A stretch of 64,000 bases of DNA, taken from positions 1 to 64,000 of the forward strand of contig CAZBAV010000007.1 in the NCBI GenBank assembly GCA_964489955.1. Direction: 5' to 3'. The notes under the pieces are model-generated. The model saw only the letters and a list, made by a program, of their open reading frames with translations. It was not told the DNA's origin and made no database searches. Of this stretch, positions 54,037 through 61,701 are shown piece by piece. Positions within the stretch are counted from its first letter, which is position 1. Every line of letters begins with the position of its first letter. The DNA comes from Leadbetterella sp964489955 (GTDB lineage Bacteria; Bacteroidota; Bacteroidia; Cytophagales; Spirosomataceae). A program made the translations under genes and the position numbers.

Positions 54037-55263
54037 TTGAAATTCAGAGATTTTAACTTAAATAAAGACATAATTGAAGCCATAGAGGCTATGAATTATG
54101 AAAACGCCACTCCTGTACAAGAAAAATCCATCCCTGCTATATTAGAAGGAAAAGATCTGCTGGCATGTGCCCAAACGGGTACCGGAAAAACAGCGGCCTT
54201 CCTTATTCCAATTTTGAGTTTACTTTCCCAGGAAAATAATGAGGGCGTTTCTACCTTAATCTTAGTTCCCACACGTGAGTTGGCAAAACAAATTGATGAG
54301 CAGATAGAAGGACTTGGCTATTATGTAGGTGCTACCAGCTTAGCAATATATGGAGGCGGAAAAGGCGAGAATTGGGATCAACAACGTACCGCACTCACTG
54401 ATGGTGCCGATATTATCATTGCTACACCGGGTAGGCTAATGGCTCACATGAATTCTGGCAAGATAAATTTTAATTTCCTAAAGAGATTGGTGCTGGATGA
54501 GGCAGACAAAATGTTGGACATGGGTTTTATGGATGACATCATGTTCGTGATTAAACATTTGCCTGAGAACAGGCAAAACCTCTTGTTTTCTGCTACTATG
54601 CCCGAAAAGATAAGAAATTTCGCAAAACGTATTCTTACAGCACCAGAAGAAATAAGTCTTTCTATTTCTAAACCAGCCGAAAAAATAGACCAAAGATTCT
54701 ACCTTGCTAGTGATGAACAAAAGCTACCTTTACTACTAGAATTACTGAAACCTTTTAAAACCCAAACTGCAATTATATTTTCTTCACAAAAAACCCAAAT
54801 ACCTAAAATCATTAGAGGTTTGGCAAGAAATCATATAAAAGCCATGGGGGTTTCGTCAGATGTTGAACAAGACCAACGCGAGGAAGCCCTAAGGGATTTT
54901 AAAGCCGGAAAATATAATGTTTTAGTAGCTACAGACGTATTATCTAGGGGAATTGATATTACAAACCTAAATTTGGTGGTTAATTATGATATACCACGAG
55001 ATGCGGAAGACTATATACATAGAATAGGACGTACGGCGAGAGCCGATACAGATGGGGTTTCTGTGACATTGGTTTCTGGCAAGGATGGAAAACAAATAAA
55101 AGCTATTGAGACGCTATTGGAAAAAACCGTTGAACTGCGACAGGTTACCGAGGAATTGGGCTTAGGGGCTGCTCCGGAATGGAGGCCTTTTGTGAAGAAC
55201 AAAAAACCGCAGAATAAACAGAAGAAGTTTAAGAGACCAATGGCAAAAAAAAATAAAGAATGA
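54037..55263 (+). CDS. DEAD-box RNA helicase
   Basis: 408 residues from TTG 54037 (MKFRDFNLNKDI, the common Bacteroidota RhlE-type N-terminus). Motifs in order: Q motif (ATPVQEKSIP), Walker A AQTGTGKT, PTRELA, DEAD, SAT, and HRIGRTARA. A basic Lys/Asn/Gln-rich tail of about 25 residues follows. It unwinds RNA in ribosome assembly or mRNA decay; cold induction is common. It overlaps the next gene (ATGA). Confidence 0.93.
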   Translation: MKFRDFNLNKDIIEAIEAMNYENATPVQEKSIPAILEGKDLLACAQTGTGKTAAFLIPILSLLSQENNEGVSTLILVPTRELAKQIDEQIEGLGYYVGATSLAIYGGGKGENWDQQRTALTDGADIIIATPGRLMAHMNSGKINFNFLKRLVLDEADKMLDMGFMDDIMFVIKHLPENRQNLLFSATMPEKIRNFAKRILTAPEEISLSISKPAEKIDQRFYLASDEQKLPLLLELLKPFKTQTAIIFSSQKTQIPKIIRGLARNHIKAMGVSSDVEQDQREEALRDFKAGKYNVLVATDVLSRGIDITNLNLVVNYDIPRDAEDYIHRIGRTARADTDGVSVTLVSGKDGKQIKAIETLLEKTVELRQVTEELGLGAAPEWRPFVKNKKPQNKQKKFKRPMAKKNKE

Positions 55264-56336
55264 GTATTTCGAATAATTTTCTGGTTATCATGGCCGGAGG
55301 AGTGGGCACACGTTTTTGGCCATTTAGCAGACAATCTTACCCTAAACAGTTCCATGATATTTTGGGTACTGGCAGGACCCTTTTACAGCAAACAGCAGAA
55401 CGCTTTGATGGTATCTGTCCGCCTGAGAACATATATATTGTTACTTCTGAGGAGTATTATGATATCACCAAAGAGCAACTACCTTTTTTATCTGATGATC
55501 AAATCTTACTAGAACCAAGCAGGAGGAACACCGCTCCGTGTATTGCTTACGCTTGTTATAAGATTGAAAAAATTAACCCGGAAGCCAACATTGTGGTAGC
55601 TCCAGCCGACCACATAATCCTTAAAGAAGAAGAATTTAAAAGTAGAATTAGCCTGGCTCTAGACTACTCCAAAACGCAGGATGTGCTTGTAACTTTAGGT
55701 ATAAAACCCACTAGACCAGACACAGGATATGGCTACATCCAGTTTAATGATACAGAAGAAGGTGAAGTTAAAAAAGTAAAGACCTTTACAGAAAAACCTA
55801 ATCTGGAGTTTGCAAAAATGTTTATTTCCAGTGGTGATTATGTCTGGAACGGTGGCATTTTTGTATGGAATTTGCAAACTATCACCAATGCATTTGATAC
55901 CTTTTTACCCGAAATTGCAGATGCATTCCGGGAATCACAGGATAGTTTCTTTACAGATAAAGAAAAGGATACTTTAGCAATGGCCTACCAAAGATGCCGT
56001 GCGATTTCAATTGATAACGGCATAATGGAAAAGGCCGAAAATGTCTTTGTGGTTTTATCTGATATTGGTTGGTCTGATTTAGGTACATGGAAATCTTTAT
56101 ATGAAAACTCCCCAAAAGATGAATCAGACAATGTAGTAGCTTGCCAATCGCTCTTAATAAACGTAGAAGATAGTATTATAAAAGCTAGCAAAGACAAGTT
56201 GGTGGTGGTAAAAGATTTAAAAGGTTACATTGTGGCAGAATATGATAATGTACTGATGATTTGCCCAAAGGACGACGAACAGATGGTAAAACAGTTTGTG
56301 GCTAAGGCAGAGGAGTTTGGGAAGAGATACATTTAA
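55260..56336 (+). CDS. manC: Mannose-1-phosphate guanylyltransferase
   Basis: 358 residues. It makes GDP-mannose from GTP and mannose 1-phosphate for surface polysaccharides. The nucleotidyltransferase signature GGVGTRFWPFSRQSYPKQF is at the N-terminus, with APADHII, FTEKPN and YVWNGGIFVWN typical of GDP-mannose pyrophosphorylases. The phosphomannose isomerase half found in some ManC proteins is missing. ATG overlaps the helicase stop by 4 bases. Confidence 0.92.
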   Translation: MSISNNFLVIMAGGVGTRFWPFSRQSYPKQFHDILGTGRTLLQQTAERFDGICPPENIYIVTSEEYYDITKEQLPFLSDDQILLEPSRRNTAPCIAYACYKIEKINPEANIVVAPADHIILKEEEFKSRISLALDYSKTQDVLVTLGIKPTRPDTGYGYIQFNDTEEGEVKKVKTFTEKPNLEFAKMFISSGDYVWNGGIFVWNLQTITNAFDTFLPEIADAFRESQDSFFTDKEKDTLAMAYQRCRAISIDNGIMEKAENVFVVLSDIGWSDLGTWKSLYENSPKDESDNVVACQSLLINVEDSIIKASKDKLVVVKDLKGYIVAEYDNVLMICPKDDEQMVKQFVAKAEEFGKRYI

Positions 56337-56344
56337 CAGGTTTT

Positions 56345-56971
56345 ATGGACGGGTTGGAGCAAATATCTGAGTTTAAATCCTCTGCAGAATTAAGGGAGAA
56401 ATTATATAAGTATAGCATCATAAAGAAGTATGAGGCAGGAAGGGTGGTATTGGATGAGAATGCCCACATTAGGTCTATACCCATAGTAACCAAAGGCGTA
56501 ATGCGTGTCATACGCACCGAGGAAGACGGACGGGAAATACTACTATATTATATTAAAGCCGGTGAAAGTTGTATTATGTCCTTCCTTGGCGGAATGCATA
56601 ACGACACCAGCAAGGTAAAAGCAGAGGTAGAAGAAGATGCCGAAATCCTTTTTCTGCCCATGGACAAGGTTTCCCTTTTCATTAAGGAACACCCAGAATG
56701 GCTCGATTATATTTTCAGGCTATACCACAAACGATTTGAGGAGCTTTTAGAAATAGTGAATGATATAGCTTTTAAAAAAGTAGATGAAAGACTCTTAGAA
56801 CTCTTGTATAAAAAAAGGGATTTAACCCAATCAAACACCATTCTCACCACTCACGAACAACTTGCCAATGAACTAGGTACAGCTCGGGTGGTCATCTCAC
56901 GACTATTAAAAAAGTTAGAAGAAAATAATGAAGTACAACTTGGTAGAAATAAGATTGTAATAAACAATTGA
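56345..56971 (+). CDS. Crp/Fnr-family transcriptional regulator, likely regulator of the sulfur island
   Basis: 208 residues: cyclic-nucleotide-binding-like beta-roll (about 20-120), long dimer helix (about 125-145), winged helix-turn-helix (about 165-200) with THEQLANELGTARVVISRLL. It has a single cysteine, Cys76 (AGESCIMS), and no CxxC cluster as in Fnr, so it is not a classical Fe-S sensor; Cys76 is a candidate persulfide or redox sensor. It lies 8 bases after manC. The repeated TGTAAC-N4-GTWRCW sites upstream of the sulfur genes fit binding by this family. Confidence 0.9.
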   Translation: MDGLEQISEFKSSAELREKLYKYSIIKKYEAGRVVLDENAHIRSIPIVTKGVMRVIRTEEDGREILLYYIKAGESCIMSFLGGMHNDTSKVKAEVEEDAEILFLPMDKVSLFIKEHPEWLDYIFRLYHKRFEELLEIVNDIAFKKVDERLLELLYKKRDLTQSNTILTTHEQLANELGTARVVISRLLKKLEENNEVQLGRNKIVINN

Positions 56972-56983
56972 AGCTAACAAGCC

Positions 56984-57337
56984 ATGAAAAACAAACTAAT
57001 CTATGAGAAATCGTACGACTTGTCGGTTTCTGTGATAGAACTTTACAAAGAATTAACAACCAACCGAAGAGAGTACATTATGTCAAAAAAACTCCTGCGG
57101 TGTGGAACCTCAGTGGGAGCACTGGTTACTGAAGCAGGTTTTGCGAAAGATAGCCATGATTTTGATGCAAAAATGCATGAGGCAATTAAAGAAGTACACG
57201 AAGTTGGCTACTGGATAAACCTCCTCAAAGACACTTCTTATTTAGCCATGGAACACTATGAACTTTTCCATGGAGAGGTAAATGAAATTTATAGCCTTCT
57301 ACTAAAAGCCAGGGAAGATGGTGGACTTTACCAGTAA
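56984..57337 (+). CDS. Four-helix-bundle protein (23S rRNA intervening-sequence protein family)
   Basis: 117 residues. Recognisable family pattern: YEKSYDLSVSVIELYKEL, then LLRCGTSVGALVTEAGFAKDSHDF and the EVGYWINLL helix. Homologues occur in intervening sequences of 23S rRNA genes and, more often, as free-standing genes in Bacteroidota, and relate to the Avd protein of diversity-generating retroelements. No rRNA or retroelement is near. It follows the Crp/Fnr gene by 12 bases. Confidence 0.88.
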   Translation: MKNKLIYEKSYDLSVSVIELYKELTTNRREYIMSKKLLRCGTSVGALVTEAGFAKDSHDFDAKMHEAIKEVHEVGYWINLLKDTSYLAMEHYELFHGEVNEIYSLLLKAREDGGLYQ

Positions 57338-57347
57338 ATTTCTTTAG

Positions 57348-57392
57348 TGTAACAAAAGTAACTGTAGGCCTTCCTGTTAACCGTGAAATTTG
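57348..57392 (+). promoter_or_regulatory. Putative Crp/Fnr operator and -7 element upstream of tauE
   Basis: TGTAACAAAAGTAACT at 57348-57363, then GAAATTTG at 57385-57392. The start of the palindrome is 37 bases before the start of the -7 element, the same as at the three other sites. The first base of the -7 element departs from TAnnTTTG, as expected for an activator-dependent promoter. Confidence 0.65.
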
Positions 57393-57417
57393 TAGTTGAA
57401 ACTAATTTTCAACTCTT

Positions 57418-58212
57418 ATGGACGTAGCAGGGTATATTTCATCCATTTTTATTGGCATAGCACTAGGGCTTATTGGTGGTGGCGGGAGCATTCTTACGGT
57501 TCCGGTTTTGGTTTACCTGTTTGGTATTAATCCGGTTCTGGCTACCGCTTATTCGTTATCTATTGTGGGTACTACCAGTATGGTGGGCTCTGCTTCTTAT
57601 TTCAAACAAGGTCTGGTAAATATAAAGACTGCCGTAATTTTTGGTATCCCTTCTATAGTGGCTGTTTTTCTTACCCGTGCCTACCTGGTACCCGCTATAC
57701 CGGAACACATTTTTAGTATTGGTAGCTTTGAGGTTTCCAAAAGTATGCTTTTAATGCTACTTTTTGCACTGCTTATGGTTTTTGCTTCTTATAGCATGAT
57801 AAAGAAAGAGATGAAACCAGAGGAATCGCCCAAAGAAAAACAAGTCTTCAACTATCCCTTGATTTTATTGGAAGGAACAGTCGTCGGTATCCTTACCGGC
57901 TTGGTTGGAGCCGGAGGTGGATTTTTGATTATCCCAGCTTTGGTAATACTAAGTAAACTGCCCATGAAAGAGGCGGTAGGTACATCTTTAGTAATTATTG
58001 CAGCAAAATCGTTAATAGGTTTCTTTGGCGAAAGTAACGATACCATCATAGACTGGCTGTTCTTAGCGAAAGTCACAGCATTTGCCATATTGGGAATCTT
58101 CTTGGGTATGAAACTTTCGAAAAAGATTGATGGCGACAAGCTTAAGCCAGCGTTCGGTTGGTTTGTGCTTATTATGGGCATTTATATTATTCTAAAAGAG
58201 ACCGTGCTATAG
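57418..58212 (+). CDS. tauE: Sulfite exporter TauE/SafE family protein
   Basis: 264 residues with about eight membrane segments and the two characteristic repeats GLIGGGGSILTVPVLV and GLVGAGGGFLIIPALV. Members export sulfite, sulfoacetate or related organosulfur anions. In staphylococcal cst operons a tauE gene travels with a persulfide dioxygenase, as here. ATG 57418. It stands alone under a predicted Crp/Fnr operator. Confidence 0.88.
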   Translation: MDVAGYISSIFIGIALGLIGGGGSILTVPVLVYLFGINPVLATAYSLSIVGTTSMVGSASYFKQGLVNIKTAVIFGIPSIVAVFLTRAYLVPAIPEHIFSIGSFEVSKSMLLMLLFALLMVFASYSMIKKEMKPEESPKEKQVFNYPLILLEGTVVGILTGLVGAGGGFLIIPALVILSKLPMKEAVGTSLVIIAAKSLIGFFGESNDTIIDWLFLAKVTAFAILGIFLGMKLSKKIDGDKLKPAFGWFVLIMGIYIILKETVL

Positions 58213-58275
58213 AATAGTAACAGCTGTAGTTTGCTTCAGCAAGTAAAAGTGTACCTAGAATATAAATAGCTAATA

Positions 58276-58391
58276 TTAAACCACATATAGACAATAGATT
58301 AAGGTGACATAAGACATGCAAACATGCTTCACATAGCTATTGTGTTAAAAATCAATTTTTCTCTTTTTTAATTTTCATCTATGTGGTTTAA
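58276..58391. repeat. Inverted-repeat element, MITE-like
   Basis: Terminal 12-bp perfect inverted repeats enclose 92 bases. Size and terminal symmetry suit a miniature inverted-repeat element or a large hairpin. No target duplication was established. Confidence 0.35.
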
Positions 58392-58604
58392 AAATATTCG
58401 CTTAAGTAAACTACAGCCAATTGTAATTGATAAGCAGCTGAAAATCAGCCTTGAATTTTATAGAATACAGGAATTTGCATCTCTACTTTCTCTATCTATA
58501 ATTCAATACAAATATATAAAAATCAGAGTCTTATACTATTTGTGGCAACATGGAAAATCTCTTCATCAACAATTAGCTACCTGTTCTTAGAAGTTCTTTT
58601 CCTC

Positions 58605-58649
58605 TGTAACAAAAGTAGCTGTACTTGTCCTTTCTGAATCCGAACTTTG
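58605..58649 (+). promoter_or_regulatory. Putative Crp/Fnr operator and -7 element upstream of the CstB-like gene
   Basis: TGTAACAAAAGTAGCT at 58605-58620 and GAACTTTG at 58642-58649; the same 37-base offset. ATG follows at 58672. Confidence 0.65.
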
Positions 58650-58671
58650 CATAAGAATTAATAAAATAACA

Positions 58672-60075
58672 ATGAAAATAGAACAAATTTATACGGGCTG
58701 TTTAGCTCAAGGGGCATATTACATTACATCTAATGGAGAGGCTGCCATTATAGATCCGCTTCGCGAGACCCAACCTTATCTAGACAGATTGGCTAAAGAC
58801 GGAGTAACATTAAAGTTCATTTTTGAAACACATTTCCATGCCGATTTCGTGAGCGGCCACGTAGATCTTAGCAAGTCTACAGGAGCTCCGATTGTGTACG
58901 GACCAACCGCCAAACCGGAGTTTGAGTCTATTATGGCGGAAGACAACCAAATCTTTGAAATAGGAAATGTAAGAATTAAAGTTTTACATACGCCTGGACA
59001 CACCATGGAAAGCTCCTGTTTCTTACTTATTGATGAAAACGGCAAAGAAACAGCCTTGTTTAGTGGAGATACTCTGTTCCTAGGAGATGTGGGCAGGCCG
59101 GATTTAGCACAAAAAGCGGCTAATCTTACTCAGGAGCAGCTGGCAGGCTTATTATATGATAGCCTCTATCACAAAATTCTGCCTTTATCAGATGACATAA
59201 CAGTTTATCCTGCTCACGGAGCGGGTTCGGCTTGTGGTAAAAATATGATGAAAGAAACCTTAGACAGTCTGGGTAACCAAAAAAAGGTAAACTACGCTTT
59301 AAACCAAAAGACAAAAGAAGACTTTATTAAGGCAGTTACAGACGGCCTATTGCCTCCGCCAATGTATTTTGGGATGAACGTAGCTATGAACAAGAAAGGC
59401 TACGATAGTTTCGAGAGGGTTTTAAACCAAGGCATGGCCGCACTTACACCTGAAGAATTTGAACTGGCAGCTGAAGCCAGCGGTGCTTTGATATTGGACA
59501 CCCGTAGTGATAAAGAATTTGCAAAAGGCTTTATCCCACAGTCGGTAAACATTGGTTTAAATGGAGATTTTGCACCTTGGGTAGGAGCTTTGATAGTAGA
59601 TGTAAAACAACCTATTCTTTTGGTCTCTGAACCTGGCAGTGAAGAAGAAACGGTGACTCGTCTCAGTCGAGTGGGTTTTGATAACGTGCTGGGCCACTTA
59701 AAAGGTGGGTTTGCTGCTTGGGACAAAGAAACTGACTCTGTAAACCGCATTACTGCAGAACAGTTCTCTTTGGAAATTAAAATCGGGGAAAGTGTAATAG
59801 TGGATGTACGAAAAGAAAGCGAATACGCAGCAGAACATGTAGAAGACGCATATAGTAAACCATTGGCTTATATGAATGATTGGATAAAGGATATTAATCC
59901 TCAAGAGCATTTTTACCTGCATTGTGCAGGCGGTTATAGAAGCATGATGGCAGCAAGTATTTTGCTAGGTAGAGGTTACAGGAATTTCTCGGAAATAGAA
60001 GGAGGCTTTAATGCGATAAGCAAGACAGAGGTTCCCAAAACGGATTTCGTATGTCAAAGCAAAGTTTTAGGTTAA
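58672..60075 (+). CDS. CstB-like MBL-fold persulfide dioxygenase fused to two rhodanese domains
   Basis: 467 residues. The metallo-beta-lactamase domain (about 1-235) has THFHADFVSGH, HTPGHTMESS, FSGDTLFLGDVGRPDL and PAHGAGS, the ETHE1/persulfide dioxygenase pattern. Rhodanese domain 1 (about 265-350) lacks a catalytic Cys (LLVSEPGSEEE). Rhodanese domain 2 (about 365-460) has HCAGGYRS with the active Cys. This is the domain order of Staphylococcus CstB, which oxidises persulfide and yields thiosulfate. It starts at ATG 58672 behind an operator; a rhodanese gene follows. Confidence 0.92.
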   Translation: MKIEQIYTGCLAQGAYYITSNGEAAIIDPLRETQPYLDRLAKDGVTLKFIFETHFHADFVSGHVDLSKSTGAPIVYGPTAKPEFESIMAEDNQIFEIGNVRIKVLHTPGHTMESSCFLLIDENGKETALFSGDTLFLGDVGRPDLAQKAANLTQEQLAGLLYDSLYHKILPLSDDITVYPAHGAGSACGKNMMKETLDSLGNQKKVNYALNQKTKEDFIKAVTDGLLPPPMYFGMNVAMNKKGYDSFERVLNQGMAALTPEEFELAAEASGALILDTRSDKEFAKGFIPQSVNIGLNGDFAPWVGALIVDVKQPILLVSEPGSEEETVTRLSRVGFDNVLGHLKGGFAAWDKETDSVNRITAEQFSLEIKIGESVIVDVRKESEYAAEHVEDAYSKPLAYMNDWIKDINPQEHFYLHCAGGYRSMMAASILLGRGYRNFSEIEGGFNAISKTEVPKTDFVCQSKVLG

Positions 60076-60092
60076 TAATAATAGCAATTATT

Positions 60093-60407
60093 ATGTTCGG
60101 ATTATTCAAAAGTTTATTGGGCGGAGTAGACAACGCCAAACTACAAGAAGCCATTGAAAAGGGAGCTTTTTTAATGGATGTACGCACCCCGGCTGAGTTT
60201 GCAGGAGGAAGTGTAAAAGGGGCTGTAAACATTCCTTTAGACAAAGTACAAAGCCAGCTTAACCAGTTAAAAAACAAGGAAATCATAGTAGTTTTTTGTC
60301 GCAGCGGTAATCGTAGCAGTCAAGCTAAAAGTATTTTGGAGCGTAGTGGCTTTACCAATGTAGTAAACGGAGGAACTTGGCAGAATGTGAGAGAAGCTGC
60401 TAAATAA
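60093..60407 (+). CDS. Single-domain rhodanese
   Basis: 104 residues from ATG 60093 (MFGLFKSLLGG, the usual start in Bacteroidota); an upstream ATG at 60051 would overlap the preceding gene by 25 bases and add a hydrophobic lead. The rhodanese domain has DVRTPAEFAGG and the active loop FCRSGNRSSQA with catalytic Cys. It transfers sulfane sulfur, probably handling thiosulfate or persulfides together with the CstB-like enzyme. It is 17 bases downstream and in the same transcript. Confidence 0.9.
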   Translation: MFGLFKSLLGGVDNAKLQEAIEKGAFLMDVRTPAEFAGGSVKGAVNIPLDKVQSQLNQLKNKEIIVVFCRSGNRSSQAKSILERSGFTNVVNGGTWQNVREAAK

Positions 60408-60468
60408 ATAGCTGAAAGAGACTAAAAAAAAGAGATAGCTTAAAAGGGGTGTAGAGACTGGTAGCTTA

Positions 60469-60513
60469 TGTAACTTTTGTTGCAAAACTTGTCTTAGATA
60501 ATAACCAACTTTG
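60469..60513 (+). promoter_or_regulatory. Putative Crp/Fnr operator and -7 element upstream of the DUF2892 gene
   Basis: TGTAACTTTTGTTGCA at 60469-60484 (the most symmetric copy) and CAACTTTG at 60506-60513; the same 37-base offset. ATG follows at 60535. Confidence 0.65.
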
Positions 60514-60534
60514 CCAAAATCAAAATAAATTGAC

Positions 60535-60738
60535 ATGAAAGCAAATATGGGAACTGTAGACAAAGCTGCACGCATAATCATCGCTTTGGTTATTGCTGTG
60601 CTATACTTCACAAAGGTAATTACAGGTACTTGGGCTATAATTTTTGGAGTACTGGCTATTGTTTTTGTCTTTACCTCCTTCATCAGTTTTTGCCCGTTGT
60701 ACTTACCTTTTGGGATTAGTACTCGTAAAAGGAAATGA
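60535..60738 (+). CDS. DUF2892 (YgaP-type) small membrane protein
   Basis: 67 residues. The MGTVDKAARIIIALVIAVLY opening and GTWAIIFGVLAIVFVFTSF second helix match DUF2892, the membrane domain attached to the rhodanese YgaP of E. coli. A Cys lies after helix 2 (SFCPLYLPFG). It is probably a membrane partner in sulfane-sulfur handling. It begins a cluster of three tiny membrane proteins. Confidence 0.9.
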   Translation: MKANMGTVDKAARIIIALVIAVLYFTKVITGTWAIIFGVLAIVFVFTSFISFCPLYLPFGISTRKRK

Positions 60739-60743
60739 AAATC

Positions 60744-60769
60744 TAGACCACTGGTAAAACAGTGGTCTA
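60744..60769 (+). other. Intercistronic hairpin
   Basis: Perfect 10-bp stem TAGACCACTG/CAGTGGTCTA with 6-base loop between the DUF2892 gene and the next. No T-tract follows, so it is likely an mRNA-processing or stability element rather than a full terminator. Confidence 0.55.
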
Positions 60770-60782
60770 AAACAAAAAAAAT

Positions 60783-61016
60783 ATGAAGAATTACTTAAAA
60801 AAATGGAGCATAGTACGTGTTATTTACCTCCTATTCGGTCTTGCAATAGTGTATCAGGGCTTCGAAGCAAGGGAATGGATGTTTGTAATCTTGGGCAGTA
60901 TTTTCTGTCTTATGCCTCTCCTTAATTTGGGCTGCTGTAGTACCGCAGGGTGCAGAAGACCTCTTAGTAAATATGTTCCTGAGGAGAAAGAAACTACCTT
61001 TGAGGAAGTAAAATGA
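60783..61016 (+). CDS. Small cysteine-containing membrane protein
   Basis: 77 residues: two hydrophobic helices (about 9-26, 31-47) then NLGCCSTAGCRRP with three cysteines and an acidic tail. Companion of DUF2892 proteins in Bacteroidota sulfur loci. The CC-x3-C cluster could bind a metal or carry sulfane sulfur; this is inference. It shares the DUF2892 transcript (44-base gap). Confidence 0.8.
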   Translation: MKNYLKKWSIVRVIYLLFGLAIVYQGFEAREWMFVILGSIFCLMPLLNLGCCSTAGCRRPLSKYVPEEKETTFEEVK

Positions 61017-61085
61017 AAAAACGGTCATCTCTGGTCGGAGATTAACAATTATGTGAATCCTTCTCCACTGTTCTAACTATTAAAA

Positions 61086-61280
61086 ATGATTATGAAAAAT
61101 TTTATAACACAAAATATCTTAACAATAGTGGGTGTACTATTAGGAGCTTTCGGAGGGTTTTTATACTGGAAGTTCGTGGGTTGTACCACGGGCTCTTGCC
61201 CCATCACTGCCAAACCAATAAACAGCACATTGTATGGAAGTTTAATGGGCGGTTTACTAATTTCTATTTTCAAGAAATAG
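61086..61280 (+). CDS. DUF6132-like small membrane protein
   Basis: 64 residues, two hydrophobic segments separated by FVGCTTGSCPITAKPINS with two Cys (CTTGSC). The pattern WKxVGCxTGxCPIT is that of the DUF6132 family found in Bacteroidota sulfur and thioredoxin neighbourhoods. Start ATG 61086 or 61092. It is the third tiny membrane protein of the unit; its stop codon lies in a long hairpin shared with the opposite-strand gene. Confidence 0.8.
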   Translation: MIMKNFITQNILTIVGVLLGAFGGFLYWKFVGCTTGSCPITAKPINSTLYGSLMGGLLISIFKK

Positions 61281-61299
61281 GTCTTATTTCTTGAAAATA
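61265..61299. terminator. Symmetric hairpin containing both convergent stop codons
   Basis: Perfect 15-bp stem (61265-61279 with 61285-61299, loop GGTCT). It holds the TAG of the DUF6132-like gene and the TAA of the DUF486 gene, and both proteins end in IFKK because the arms are complementary. No T-tract beyond the stem. Confidence 0.55.
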
Positions 61300-61652
61300 A
61301 AATAAACTGCCAGCACCAAGAAGACAAAACCTATCATGTGATTTGTACGTAGGGTCTCTGTTTTAAAAGCTACCAAGGTAAAAACCGTGAAAACTATGAG
61401 TGTAATCACTTCCTGTATTACCTTAAGCTGCCAAAGAGAAAAAGGACCACCATTACCGTCAAATCCTATTTTATTAGCAGGGACCATTACCAGATACTCA
61501 AAAAAAGCTATCAACCAGCTGAAAAGTATAACCTTGAAAAGACTTAAGCCCGAAAACCATGAATACTCTTTTAGCTTTAAATGACCATACCAGGCAATGG
61601 TCATGAATATGTTTGATAAAACCAATAATGAGACGGTTAATGTGGCTTTCAT
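61284..61652 (-). CDS. DMT-superfamily DUF486 membrane protein
   Basis: 122 residues, four hydrophobic segments. LSNIFMTIAWYGHLK, AFFEYLVMVPANKIG and SLWQLKVIQEVITLIVF are the DUF486 hallmark. Function unknown; related by fold to small multidrug-resistance transporters. It is the only minus-strand gene of the island and may be an unrelated passenger. Confidence 0.9.
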   Translation of the reverse strand: MKATLTVSLLVLSNIFMTIAWYGHLKLKEYSWFSGLSLFKVILFSWLIAFFEYLVMVPANKIGFDGNGGPFSLWQLKVIQEVITLIVFTVFTLVAFKTETLRTNHMIGFVFLVLAVYFIFKK

Positions 61653-61656
61653 TGTT

Positions 61657-61664
61657 TATTTTTG
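61657..61664 (+). promoter_or_regulatory. -7 element TATTTTTG upstream of the DoxDA unit
   Basis: Exact TAnnTTTG match 38-45 bases before the candidate start at 61702. Unlike the neighbouring units no TGTAAC-type site precedes it. Confidence 0.4.
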
Positions 61665-61701
61665 ATAAAATTTCTGCAAAGAAACAAGAAAACCCAAACT
61701 C

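Larger units (their letters stand above)
58213..58671. other. Non-coding interval with long inverted repeat
   Basis: 459 bases. A 12-bp perfect inverted repeat TTAAACCACATA/TATGTGGTTTAA (58276-58287, 58380-58391), extended by imperfect AATATT flanks, brackets a 92-base AT-rich loop that itself holds ACAATAG/CTATTGT. The operator for the MBL-rhodanese gene lies at the right end. A 69-codon frame at 58381-58590 is not convincing. Confidence 0.5.

Noticed and set aside
56984..57337. Diversity-generating retroelement suspected from the Avd-like four-helix protein
   Set aside because: No reverse transcriptase, template repeat or variable repeat is present in the window.
58381..58590. 69-codon open frame between tauE and the CstB-like gene
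   Set aside because: It overlaps one arm of the inverted repeat, has no recognisable family or composition of a gene, and is likely chance in AT-rich DNA.
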